Below are positions 47,901 through 59,995 of a stretch of DNA of 64,000 bases, piece after piece. A program made the position numbers and the translations under genes. Source of the stretch: Plantago elongata (taxonomy: Eukaryota > Streptophyta > Magnoliopsida > Lamiales > Plantaginaceae). The DNA lies in NCBI GenBank assembly GCA_036897095.1, contig JAYMSP010000053.1, positions 1-64,000 of the forward strand. The letters are read 5' to 3'. Numbering within the stretch: position 1 is the stretch's first letter; every line of letters starts with the position of its first letter. Below the pieces are notes generated by a model. It had not been told where the DNA came from and searched no databases. It was given only the letters and a program-made list of their open reading frames with translations.

Positions 47901-49351
47901 CCCGGTGCGTTCAACATGACTACTGGACCTTTACATTGGGAGTTACTGCAACGGGCGAGGTAATTCTGTTAATTTCTATTGGACTTCTACTAAATTTGCT
48001 TCACTGTACTTGAGTTCCAGATCCATTATATCAAATAATCTTGACTTGCTATCGGAATGTATGCCCATGTCCATGTGAGGTCAATGAATGAACTGAAATT
48101 TGTAAACTTATGTATGTGATCCAATGGTCTGTTTTAATTTTTATACATGTTTCAAAGGTTTTGAAATTCCAAATGTCACTTGGTAAAGTCTTCATGTGAT
48201 ATCTTTAAAAATGGCTCTACACAAGAATCATCAGCACTTTCTGGGTTATGTAATTCCTAGTGCTTCTGAATTCTGATATGCAATACACATTCAATGAATG
48301 TGTGGGGGTTTTACCATTACACATAATGCAGCAGTTCATATTTTACTGTGTTTGATATTCTAAAGCCTTAGACTACATATTGAGTTCTTTAGTTTTTTTT
48401 GAAACGGCTAAAGGGTGACTCGAACCCCACCTATTGGTTGGAGGTAAAGCGTCTTACCAACTGAGTTGCGCTTTGTTGTATATATTGAGTTCTTTAGTAG
48501 TTCTTTTAATTCATATTATCATATTCTTCAGCTCTTAATTAATAAAGTCGTTGGCACGGGTCCTATCCTTCGCTGATCTTATTTCTTCATTCTTTTACTG
48601 CAGGGCTGTGGATAATCAGGTATTCAGTTATAAATGGTTTCCATTTACACATCCTCATTTTTCGGTACTCTTGGGTTGGGGTTGACGAATGACGGGGGGT
48701 CAACTGGCCTTCGCTATTTGCATATCATGGTATTTTGGAAATATTAAACAGATGCCCTACTCCGTGCCTTTTCAACTGATACTTAGTTGGGGCATTGCCA
48801 AGTTCATCCTCCTGCCTTTCAGTTAATAAGAAATTGGGATGACTTTTTGAAGAATCATTAGATACTGCAATTCTTCCACTTGAGTATTATACGGACTTAT
48901 TTTGACAATGTTTCTGTCAGTTGTATGTGGCAACTTGTTCACCTGCTCGAGATGCAGAAGCTGGATACGTCGCTTGGGGTCATTCCACACTCATTGGACC
49001 AGTAAGTTGAACGTTATATTAGTCCTTTTCTCAACCAGCATTTGACTTGCCACTGTGAACTTCTGAATGGTAACATCACACCTCACAGTTTGGAGAAGTA
49101 CTTGCAACTACTGAACATGATGAAGCAATAATCATATCAGAGATCGACTATTCACAAACCGAGTTGAGGAGGTGAAACATCTTTGTATTAGTATACATGT
49201 ACATTGCCATATATGCAAATATGCCAGTTCACACAGCTATTACAATCTCATGACAAGCCTCTTCTTGTTCAGAACAAATCTTCCTTTGGCGAGCCAAAGA
49301 CGGGGCGATCTCTACCAGTTGGTTGATGTACAGAGATTGAATTCTCAATAA
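44973..49351 (+). CDS. NIT2: Omega-amidase / NIT2-type nitrilase, probably chloroplastic
   Basis: Omega-amidase hydrolyses 2-oxoglutaramate and 2-oxosuccinamate in glutamine and asparagine metabolism. Ten exons fit: 44973-45215, 45419-45535, 45771-45995, 46422-46515, 47103-47177, 47881-47959, 48604-48619 (16 bp), 48921-49001, 49089-49171 and 49273-49351, giving about 363 aa. The first 60-65 residues are Ser/Thr/Arg-rich and look like a plastid transit peptide before [13 protein letters not shown]. The catalytic triad is visible: Glu in [13 protein letters not shown], Lys in [14 protein letters not shown], Cys in [10 protein letters not shown]. Later blocks [20 protein letters not shown] and [20 protein letters not shown] are typical. 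It ends [11 protein letters not shown] shorter start at MASAEQ would give a cytosolic form. It looks intact. Confidence 0.93.
48377..48497 (-). mobile_element. tRNA-derived SINE with 16-bp target-site duplications
   Basis: A body of about 89 bp (48393-48481) sits between exact 16-bp direct repeats atattgagttctttag (48377-48392 and 48482-48497). On the minus strand it has a pol III A box (actcagttggtaagacg, 48466-48450), a B box (ggttcgagtcacc, 48426-48414) and a terminal A tail. It lies in intron 6 of the omega-amidase gene, antisense to it. The perfect duplications suggest a fairly recent insertion. A relative of its tail occurs near 63.2 kb. Confidence 0.88.
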
Positions 49352-51614
49352 ACAAAGAGAAAATGCTGGCTGTTAAACGGTTCATGCTCTAAAACGTGAT
49401 GTAATTCTGACGAACCAAAAAGCCAGCCATGTACTGTACTGGAGAGCATGTATAGAAGTCCAAGAGTGGAAAACAATTTAGTGGAAATCCACATGTATTG
49501 TACCTTGAACTGCAGGTGTTCTGCAGTGATCTTTCATTCCTGAGTTTCCTGACAGAGCCGAGGAGAACGGAGAACCACCTTTTCTATCTCTAATAATGCA
49601 GCATTTATCTCTATATTAGCTCTATAATGTTAGTACCATATGTTGGGCTCTTGAATTCTGTATGACTGTATAACAATCTTAATAAAAAAATCAAGTCAAA
49701 CCAAGGAACAATTTGTAGAACTATTTGCAGAAAAGATTCTTTTCGCATTTCAAATTGCTATAGGGTAATTGAGATGGATTTAATTGAGTTTAAAGATGGT
49801 TAATAGGTATATTTAGGTTGGGTTTAACAATATCCCAATTTAACGAACTCAGCTGCAAACCAAACTACAACAATTCAATTCGATTTGATTTGATTCAGTT
49901 ACGAATTTTCAGAATGTTACACACCATCTTACATTTCACCCATAAATTTATATCCGCAGTTGTTAATGCTCATTTGCCTTGAAATAGAGAGAGGAGTAGC
50001 TCCATGTTTTGGAACCACTCCAAAATTTATAATAACGTGTAATTAAACTCTCTATGTAATGCATCACACCAAATATGCAAAAGGCAATCCCAACAGGTCC
50101 AGCCAAAGTGGTTGATATCTCCATTATTTTCATATAAATATTCTTACTATTATTATAGAATCTCATAATTCCTATAATTGATGGGCAAAAACAAGGGAAG
50201 ATGAAAGAAAATGAAACGACCAGATTAATCATTGAATATTTGGAGGATAGTTTATGTATTGTTAAGAAACAATAGAAGGTAAAATCAAAGTCTTTTGTCA
50301 TTTTTCGGCTAAATTTTAATGCAAACCGACTCCATAACATAATACAAAAACCTTGGGCATTTAGCATGTCGCAAATAGGGAGTTTTGGGGACCCAAACTG
50401 TTCAAAAATACAGTGTAGAGTACTATATTGTTGGAGGCCCCATTTTTCTGGTGTCCTGTTAAGAAGGGCATTTTTCTCCATATTTACTTACCATTCTTAA
50501 TCTTCCCATTTGAAATCATGATAGCACAAACCTCATTGTATGACAATAGCCAGATATATTCTAACATGTTTGTAAACTACCAAATGACGTTTCTTAAATT
50601 TCTTTTCTACTTGTTCCATATGACAATAACCAAGATTTGTGAACGTGATTTTTGGAATTACGCTCATGATTGAATCACAAGTGGTAAGGTGTTTTAGAGA
50701 TCACCTCATAAATCTATAGATGGTACCCATTAGATCCGCTAGGAGCCCTATGTTCGATCTACACTACGGCTTCTTGAAATACGTCGAGTGTAATTTTATA
50801 TTGAATCATACGTTCTTCTGATTTATAGTCTCGAAACAGTATATACTTGTTTGTCGAAATCCACCCCTAATTAACAATGACCTCCTTTACCAAGTCCCCA
50901 TAACACCGGTCAATTTGCATGGTGGAGCCCATCACGGGAACCACAGTGAACGTCGAGGGGGTGCTAGTGTCGGGTCGGGGTGCTAGTGTCGGGTCAAAAT
51001 AACATTTAATGCATTGTAGTGAAGTGGATTGAAGAAATTGAAAGGGCAGGGGGTTGGAGAATGCACGTGGAGCATTGTGCTAACCATCTGACAAAAGAAA
51101 GCAATTCTTATACAAAGACACAACAGTTGAAACATAGCTGATCGAGAGACATCTCCTGCTGTCAGAAGGGACGCTTCTCTTCACAATCACACCTTCACGG
51201 CTCTGATCCCCATTTATTCCACCCTCTCTATTGTCTTCCTTCTTTAATTCCAACAATAATCCGATCAATCAAAAATCAAAACCTAGAATTTATTTAAACT
51301 CAAGTTGAGTGAACGTCTTTATCATGAATAACGCGTTTATAGGTATAACATCGACACTATTTATGATCCATAATGTTTTTTAAGTTTTCGTTCATCTTTC
51401 CAAGCATCTCTGGAAAAATCATTGTTATACAATAATTAAATAGTCATTAGTCAATTGTGAAATCACCCTAACGATCTCTAATTTTAGAGAGTTTCAATGT
51501 TTGAAAACTCTACTCATGTCAACAATCTACATAATTGTTTACAGTTCCTTGATAAGATAAAAATCATAAGATTTGTGACCTATTAGAAAAATCTCATGAT
51601 TTGATGACGAGAAT
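49352..51614. other. Intergenic DNA
   Basis: Left part is the omega-amidase 3' UTR. A 172-codon minus-strand frame at 49963-50481 contains hydrophobic runs but no recognised family and has the AT-rich composition of its surroundings, so it is not called as a gene. Confidence 0.35.
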
Positions 51615-51725
51615 TAGGGGTGTTTAGCAAACCAAACGTTCAATTCGTGTTCGACATTGATCTGTTCGAGGACACGTTCGTTAACAAATGAACACGAACT
51701 TAAAATTTATTGTTCGGTAGTTCGT

Positions 51726-51775
<50 letters not shown>

Positions 51776-52124
51776 TATTTAAATAATATAGTAAGTAATA
51801 TAATATAGTAATACATTTTACTCCATTTTGAATACTTGTAGACTTGTAGCTCGTCTTAATTTATATTACTCGTAAGATGAATGTGTGATATGACATGTAG
51901 CTTGAAATATGATTATTGAGGGAAATCTCATTCTATTTTTTATTATATTTTTGCTTGACTTTTTGGGTTTAAACAATGAACAAACTGTTCGGGAACGCGA
52001 CCTTAACGAACAAACGAACTGAACATGAACAAGTGAATGAACACGAACATGACACTAAAATTCTTAACGAACAAACGTTCGATAAGCTTCATATTTAATT
52101 CGTTCGATTCGATAAACACGCCTA
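51615..52124. mobile_element. hAT-like MITE with terminal inverted repeats
   Basis: The left end taggggtgtttagc and the reverse complement of the right end, taggcgtgtttatc, agree at 12 of 14 bases. Just inside both ends are gttcg-rich words (cgttcaattcgtgttcga on the left, aacgttcgataagc on the right) typical of plant hAT subterminal repeats. The element is about 510 bp, has no coding frame and contains a (CA)n(TA)n microsatellite. A matching 8-bp target duplication is not obvious, so the insertion is probably old. Confidence 0.65.
51728..51775 (+). repeat. (CA)n(TA)n microsatellite
   Basis: About 18 CA units followed by about 5 TA units, inside the hAT-like MITE. Confidence 0.92.
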
Positions 52125-53933
52125 TCAAAAGTGAAGGCAAGGAGAGCGATTAACTGCATGTGTTGTTGGTACACAATGACCAATATATTACATGTAGAGC
52201 AGCTTGTGAGTAATCGGTCAGTTTAAAAACTTGGGTCTTCATTGATTGATGTGGTTGTTCATATATATATATATATACACTTGCCATTTAACGAATGCGA
52301 CACCAAGAAACATGAAATGATGATGCATGGTGTAGGAATAGGACCATACCTTGTACTCCCACAACATCCTTGTCCCCAATAACATGGACTCTTCTTCACA
52401 AACCTATACAAATTATGAGCCCATCGTGATCATCATATTATATAAAAAAATGATTTTTTATTTAGGAAAAGAATTGAATTAATGAAAGAATTGCATAATA
52501 ATATTGTGTCGTTGTCTTACAATTGATATAGGACACAAACAGTTCTAGGACCACATGAAGCAACACACGAACCTCCAAGAAGAAGATTGTCTTGGGATCT
52601 GTGACCCATACGATCCGATCGATCGATCGATCAATCTGATAATAATTCGATCTCGTCGCTTTGCATATTTCACAATCTTTGAATTGAATTGAATCGAATC
52701 ATCTTCTTTTCTTTTAAGGTACACATGCCTAAAGCCCAAAGACAACTACCCTTGTCTTTCTTCTTTTTTATCCTTGTTTCGTAGGCCATATTGCTTATAC
52801 ACAAGCTTACTATACCTAGCTTCTACTAAGGTCTCAATAAAGTAAAGTTGCATGGAATTTCATTGTGTATTTTCATCAATCAATAATACACCAACAAACG
52901 TCAAAGATTGATGGGACGTTCTACTATTTGCATGTGTTTAAATTATAAGTTGGATTAATATTATATCGGTTAGAACATGAATTCTTTTGAGTTCGTGAGA
53001 ATTCAAACACTGTCAAAAGATAAAATAGAAGATAGAATACTACTTTTATTTTCTAAAATCTTTGTACACACAGAACACACACATATTACTCCTACACAAC
53101 CTTTCGGTTGTAACTACTACTTATTCTTATCTAATAATATAACTGATCCTAATATAACTTCTATTTCTTTCTACTTGCTAAACTTATTCAGAACAAAAAT
53201 ACATCAGCACATATGGTCTTTCATCCAATTTGGTCTTTTAACGTGGTCTAGACCATTCATAACAATATCTATGTTGTGTAATGTTGTAAGGTGCAAAATC
53301 ATTAGTTAGGAGAATCATTTGTATCATGTGTCGACAGTTCTTAACCCGTCTAAACATTTGTGTGTTCTTTAATTAGCTTATTAACTAAACTGCTATACGG
53401 CTTATAGTAATTATTTTCAAAGTAATTTTTTGAACTGAACTGAAATTATTTGAATTTTAATAAAATTTTAATTAAATAGAACTGAACTCAACTGAATAAG
53501 TTTTCAGTTGAAGTCTTATTAACCTTTGGGTACAGTTAATTACGTAACTGCAAAGATATACTGATAATCTGATATAGTACAACTAGCTAGCTAATATATC
53601 TATCATCAGATCAGCAATGTCTTGCTTTAATCATACATATGTAAACATATTTTGTAGATTAAGGTGGATGAATGAGATAGTGAATGGACCTAAACCCCGT
53701 TATGGAGACCACAACACTATGCTTTATTACAGGAAAAGTCATATGTAATTGAAAGAAACACACCTTATGTCTCAAGGCACACACGAGGAACCAAACATGA
53801 TCAGCAATTAAATGCTTAAGAAAGAAAAAAACCATTGATCATGTGATCTTGACAAGGATTATGGAGGCAAAACAGCTAACAAAGTATGAGCACCCATGCC
53901 TCAACTGGCTTATTTTCTACACAAGAGAATGGA
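52125..53933. other. AT-rich intergenic DNA
   Basis: This contains a GATC-rich run at 52611-52634 and short A/T tracts. No gene is supported. Confidence 0.4.
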
Positions 53934-54056
53934 TTAATTAATATTAGTCCACCTTTTCGCTTTCGGGTCCTTGTTAATGACGCAGTCTGGATAGAACTGG
54001 AGCAACTTCTTGGATTCATCCATGAATTTTGGGTCTAAATTGTCTGGGAGACGAAA
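53934..54056 (-). pseudogene. Orphan coding-like exon, unknown protein
   Basis: A minus-strand frame of 41 codons reads FRLPDNLDPKFMDESKKLLQ, then FYPDCVINKDPKAKRWTNIN and a stop. Composition is protein-like and unlike the AT-rich surroundings. Its left edge is blocked by a stop and no partner exons are visible, so it is probably a gene relic or the last exon of an unseen gene. I do not recognise the family. Confidence 0.33.
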
Positions 54057-55232
54057 TCAAACATCTAGCTGACACTCCCTCACTTCCGGGGGTGTCGAAT
54101 ATTTGTAACTTTGAATTCGATTGAAGGTGACATTTATGTTGCTTGTTGGGGTCGCATTTATGTTAGATGTTATATAATTATCGACTCAATACTTCTATTA
54201 TATAGAATGGAAAACCCATTTTAGTTCTTAATACTTTTAAAAAATGACTTATTTTTTATTGTCAAAGCAGCCAATAGTCCACACACGCGAGCAAGATCAC
54301 ATAAACTCATAGAGTCATGTACGTATAGACTCGGGTTAGCAATCGATATGTAGTACCAAAATATGTTTAGAGAAAATATAACTTTTATTCCTCGGTCAGG
54401 AAATATGTTTACTAACTAACTGCCATATTTGGAAAGTACAAAAAAAGAAGAAGAATTACAAATACGCTAATTAATAATTATATATGGTGTTGAGACAAGA
54501 AATTAGGTAGCTAGCTAGCCCTCAAATATCAATATAAATTAGCTAGCTAGACAAGAATACCCTTGTATTTCATGCAACACTTTATCACAATGACACCAAC
54601 AAGATGACAACGCCCATAATTGTAAGATCAATTATTCAAGATTTATTGAAATGATACAAACTATTATTTGGTTTCATTTGTTGTTGAAAAGTGTGACACA
54701 ATACTGTTAATACAAGAATAAAATACTGTTATGTTAAATATAAAGAATGTTCATGTAAACAGTAGACTTACTCAAGGAACTATTTGTTTCAACTATATTT
54801 GGGTTGATTTTTGTCTCCTCGACAATAATTAAGGAAAGTAGCTTTAGAAGGCATATTAATTAATTAATTGAGCACACTATTAGGAAATTGCAAACACATG
54901 GTGTATTTCATCTATTTTGTCCATTAAACATGAGTAGGACAGATGTTAAACTGCCCCAATTGAATTGGATGCTTCTCTTTTGGAATTCTCGACCATTATT
55001 TTTGTCCATTTTCGAGCTGCAGTAACATTTCTAAGTCGATCGGTTTGGATTCTTGATCAGTAACCTCCAAAATATTTTTGGTGAATCCAACATATATCCA
55101 ATCCAGATGTGACATGAATTGACTGCAACTTTTGCTTTTGATTTGAAATTCGATTTTTCATCAAAGTCCATCAATTAAGTAATTAATACTTCCAGCTTCG
55201 ATCCCCCTCTTTTTAATAATGTGTGTTAATCC

Positions 55233-55287
55233 TTTATTTATTTATTTATTTATTCATTCATTCATTCATTCATTCATTCATTCATTT
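55233..55287 (+). repeat. (ATTT)n(ATTC)n microsatellite
   Basis: About five ATTT units followed by about nine ATTC units. Confidence 0.92.
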
Positions 55288-58200
55288 AGTGTGTTTTACA
55301 TCCCACAAGATTTATAAACAGTTACAGATAAAACTTATTAAAATTTGAATTGAGTTTTACCAATTCAAATCGTATCCCACACAGTCAAGGACGGAAACAG
55401 AAATATATGTCAGGGGTAGCGAATTTTTGAACTATAAATTTAATTAAAAAAATTCATTATTAATGACTAATGAAAATTACGTTTTCAAAACTCACATAGT
55501 AAAAAATAATATATAGACTATAAGTTTTTAAATTATGTGCTCGTAAACGGGAGGAATTAGATATAATATAGCTTTGTTTAGATTGAATTATTTTTTTAAG
55601 TATATTAAGTAAATGAATTTACCATTGAATATAAAAAATAAAGAAACAAAGAGAGTTAAATGAAGTGAAGTTAGGTATTATAGAATATGATTGTGAAATG
55701 TAAACTAAAAGAACATTAAAAAAAGAGAGAAATAATAAAAAATGTTACTGAATCATAAAGAAAGAATGAAAAATGTCAAGTAAATGGTAGAAAACAATAT
55801 AAACAAAATGGTTGGAAAATCTAGCACTACTGAAAATCGAACTTGTGATTAATTGGCAGAGAAAGATTTTATAGAACATATGTACACCAGCTGAGTTGTA
55901 CCAATTTCTTTCATAATTCATTCTTGCTAAATATATCACTATTTATTAAATTTTTAGAAGGGGTATAATAGGCATTTCATGTTCAAAATCGAGAGACCGC
56001 GATTACGGTCCCTCAAATGTCGGTTAGGCTCTGTTCCCTTTGTATGATTATGTTAGAGGTCGGTTAGGCTTTGTTCTCTTCGTATGTGAACTCATTCAGT
56101 TTAGTTTAGATCAATTTATTTTAGTTCAATTTAACTCCACTTATAATTTATATTTTATACTACAAATCAGTTCAGTTCAATTATATTCAGTTCACTTCAA
56201 TTCAAATAATTGCAATCGAATATAACATAGCCATAATCTAACAAACACGACTAGAATTCTCAAGATCTCAAGAAAGGAGGAATGTGTACAATTTTATTTT
56301 TTTAAATCACACATCTTTTACTAACTAACAGGTGGGTACAATAAGTATTAATATAAAATAGTATGTGTAATTAACCCGTCAAGTCCGAACGTTTTAAACT
56401 CTGGATCCTACCTCTTACATAGCATGACATCGATCATGAAGATTCATATTTTTTTTTATAGTTATAGCATAAATAAAGAATTTAATTTGGATGAAGAAGG
56501 ACTAGCTAACGACACCACAATGTTTACATAAATTTAACTATTATATCAAAAAAAAAAAATTTTATTTATTATTCAAAGTAAATTGGTATCACAGGTTAGT
56601 ACTAGTAGTAGAAATTTAATGTCAAGTAATGTTCCTCGATCGTTGCTCTTTAGAAACAGCAGGAATAATTTCGGGCGGGTTGCATTCCAGTACAAAATCT
56701 AAGCCAGATACTTATTTCATGGCATTGGTTTTTCTTGAGATCGTTATAGGTACAAGAGTAATGTGATATACAAAATTGTAAAAGTTTAAGTTTTGTGAGG
56801 GTCATAAAAGACCTGTAATGTTGTATACTAATTGTGCAGTATTGTATGTAAATTGTAAATTTCTGTGTATTTATAAATTGAATATTATTACATATTAATT
56901 GTACAGTTATTTTATATGGAACTCTTAAAAATTTTCGGACTTTTAAAAGAATTTCTCAATTTGTAAATGTAACATTGCCAAATATGAACGGCCCATTTCA
57001 ATTCATATTAATATTCTTGCCTAAATATGAAAAATATTAAATATGTACCCGAATGTAACATGGGCAAAAAGTGTGGTTATATGCAAATAGAGGCCAAATT
57101 TCATAATGGAAAGTAAATCAGTGACCGAATCGTTTCTTCTAAACATAAAGGAATACACCGACTCATTTTACGGAAGATGAAACTTTACGTAACTCAACTA
57201 ATCTAAATTGAACTGATTCAGTTTACAAATAAAGAGATTATGTCCTTGCTAAACAACCATAAAAAGTAGCTAGTATTTACAAACACGAAGTCAAAGCAAT
57301 TACAGCCCATTACACGTATACGGGTCCGTCCCTGAACGAAGCTTACATTACATGTATGAAGTAGTCCTATTTATTTATTTATTAGTATTATAAAAAGTAC
57401 ACTAATTTGTTAGGTAATGAGTTAATTTAGGATGTTAATTAGTGAAAAAGAAGAGTGATGTCCGTGCGGTGATTGAATAATTAATGAAGTGTTATGTGCA
57501 TGTGCTATGGTCTGCGGTTTCATAATTCAAACTAGTTATTGGTTTGGTGTCCGAATTTTTCAACGCCTATTCATTATACGGACGAACTATACAACACAAG
57601 TGCTTATTTTTATATGTGCATTGTTTGGATGGGATAAAAAGATTCTTATATACACCAAACCTTCAAACATTTACCTTATTTTATAGACCGATACGTAGCT
57701 ACCTACATTCGATTATTTGATGTTCTGTGTTTTTTCAGCTAGGAAATATAAACTATATTACTTAGTTAGCTTTCTCAATCTTTCCGAAGTTAAATATTGG
57801 ATACTGTCACATAGAATCTTGTAAATGCAATCAATTTGTTGCAAAACCCATCAAATTAATTAGTTGCCTCGATTAAGTTAACATATTGATAGGTACCAGT
57901 ACCACGTATGATATACCAACTTATCTATCAGTGTGATAAACATAAGATGGCCATAATGTAAATGTACATTTGTTGTGACTAACAACTACCCAAATTATCA
58001 TATTGTCAGGATATTTATGCTAGTATTAGTTTTCTTGCAGAAATCGTACAGCTATCAATTTAATTTGTCAAGTCACTACTGATTGTAAGAAAATTGGAAG
58101 CGTTAAAAACAGTTGGTAATTAAACTAATTAATGACATGTTCAAATTCACCGTGTATGATTTTGAATTTTTGAGTAAGTTTTCCTTAAAATTTGTAATTT

Positions 58201-58771
58201 TAATTGTAACTGTAAATATCACCTCGTACCTCGTAGTAATATTACAAGGAAATCCTTAAGATTTGGTTGACTAGCGGTAACTTTATTGGCAATTAACTTC
58301 AAATATAGTCAATAAACATCTTTTAATGTTTACTTTATCACTAAGAAATACTCCTAAGATTTTCCTTGACTTAATTAGCAGAAGACTATGAATGGATGAG
58401 TGTCAAAACAATTTTAGGAAGAAAAATAATCATGACTAACGTAAACTGGGACACTAAACATATATCATCCGTCTAAATGCAATGATTCTTTCTAACGTAC
58501 AGTATTTAATATAAAATTGTAATTGAATTATTTAATTTAAATTTATTTTTTTAAATAAACAACTGAAACTGAAATAATTTAATTCAATTTTAAACAGTTC
58601 AAAATATGAATACGTAATATAATTTTTCTGCTATTGACTTTCACAGTTGAGTTCCCATATTACAAGAGAACCAGGGTATAAGAAATGCGGTTGGAGCTTT
58701 GAATATTCAGAACAATCATTAGAGAAAACACCACCTAAGACTAAGCAGTCTAATATAAATTATAACTAATG

Positions 58772-58880
58772 ATGTATTCTCTTCAACTACTGATATTTCA
58801 ATTCAGTTCAATCTATTTATAATTTATATTTTACTTCAATTCAGTGTAATTCAGGTTGGTAAATTTCAGTTGAAGAGGAC
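58772..58880. mobile_element. Small MITE-like repeat with inverted ends
   Basis: The left end contains ttctcttcaact and the right end agttgaagagga, inverted copies with one mismatch, flanking about 85 bp of ctgaa/ttcag-rich sequence. Similar internal words occur near 53.5 and 56.1 kb, so a dispersed family is likely. The target duplication is unclear. Confidence 0.4.
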
Positions 58881-59995
58881 ATAACCTAAACAAAGTTGAA
58901 CCAGTGACGGAGCCAGAAATTCAGGCTAGATAAGGCACAATAAAAATAAAGTTATTTAACTAAAATAATTTTAACATGTAGTAATATTTTATTGTTATGT
59001 ATTTGCGTCAATATATTTATACAGTCCCTTTATACAGTCTAAATCGTGAAAATTGGTATCTTTTAAAAAATTATGATAAATGCTTTTGACCTAGAAATTG
59101 AAATAATCACCATTAATTATTAATTATGGTAAGTAACACCTCATATTTTTTTAAATATATATTATTTTATTATTATTTTAAAAATATAATAGTAAATGTT
59201 TTTTTTTTAAAGTAAGACGTACATTCATATATTGTAAAGTATTTTACAAACGAAGGAAATTAATTTTAGAGAAGAGACGTAAAATTACATTTAGAAGAGA
59301 GAATAAAGAACGATCCCTAATATAAGGATTAAGTGTACAAAGTAAATAATTAAAGAGTTTATATCATACGTGTTTAAGTAAAAAAAGAGTATTAAAAAGG
59401 ATGATAAAAATTAATGAAAAGAAGAAAAACTTTTAATAATGGTATATCAAATTGAGAACTTGAATGTTGGAATCAAATTAAACTAGTTAGTACTTGAGAT
59501 CTAATTAAAAGAGTAGAATTACAATCTAATTCTAAGACGTATTGGACATTAGCTAGTAATTAAATTAGTACCAACCATTAGCTAGCAAAATTCCAGGTGA
59601 AGCCCTGGCCATATACCTGATCGCGCTAGAATTGAATTGAATTGAATTTACATGAATTAAGTTGATTTTAAATTAAAAATATAAAAATTAATAACAATAA
59701 TTATTGTAACCACAATTTAAATCGAAATTTTAAAATTTACAAAGAAAGAAAGAATAAAAATTGCCAAACTGTCAATAGCCTTACATTCCGCCCTTCCGCG
59801 TGCCTACTACTGCCTTTATAATCAACCTTCTCTTCTTTTTCCACACCCCCATTCCATATCCTTCTTCCTTATATTCCCTTCTCTTCACGCCATTTTTTCT
59901 TTCTCTAGCCCACTCTACTACTCCTCTGTTCACACTTTCTTTCTCTTCATCTTCCCACATTTCTCACTCACTTCTCTCAATACAACAGCAGCATC

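Larger units (their letters stand above)
54057..59799. other. 5.7 kb AT-rich gene-poor DNA with repeat relics
   Basis: No gene is supported. It contains a simple repeat (55233-55287), pieces beginning gacggaaacagaaa (near 55391) and gacggagccagaaat (near 58908) that look like ends of one plant hAT-type family, and sequences rich in ctgaactgaa words (53430-53530, 56080-56220, 58560-58880). Confidence 0.45.

Noticed and set aside
49963-50481. 172-codon minus-strand open frame with hydrophobic runs
   Set aside because: No recognised motif, no promoter, and codon content follows the local AT-rich composition. One long chance frame is expected in a window of this size.
50690-50790. SINE-like stretch with tggtaaggtg and atgttcgatct
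   Set aside because: A and B boxes are poor and no target duplication or A tail was found.
52611-52634. gatc-repeat run as a possible regulatory or recombination site
   Set aside because: A short simple repeat, with no partner sequence or adjacent gene to give it meaning.
52977-53309. 110-codon frame and possible LTR-like sequence
   Set aside because: No matching second LTR, primer site or purine tract nearby, and the frame has no protein-like blocks.
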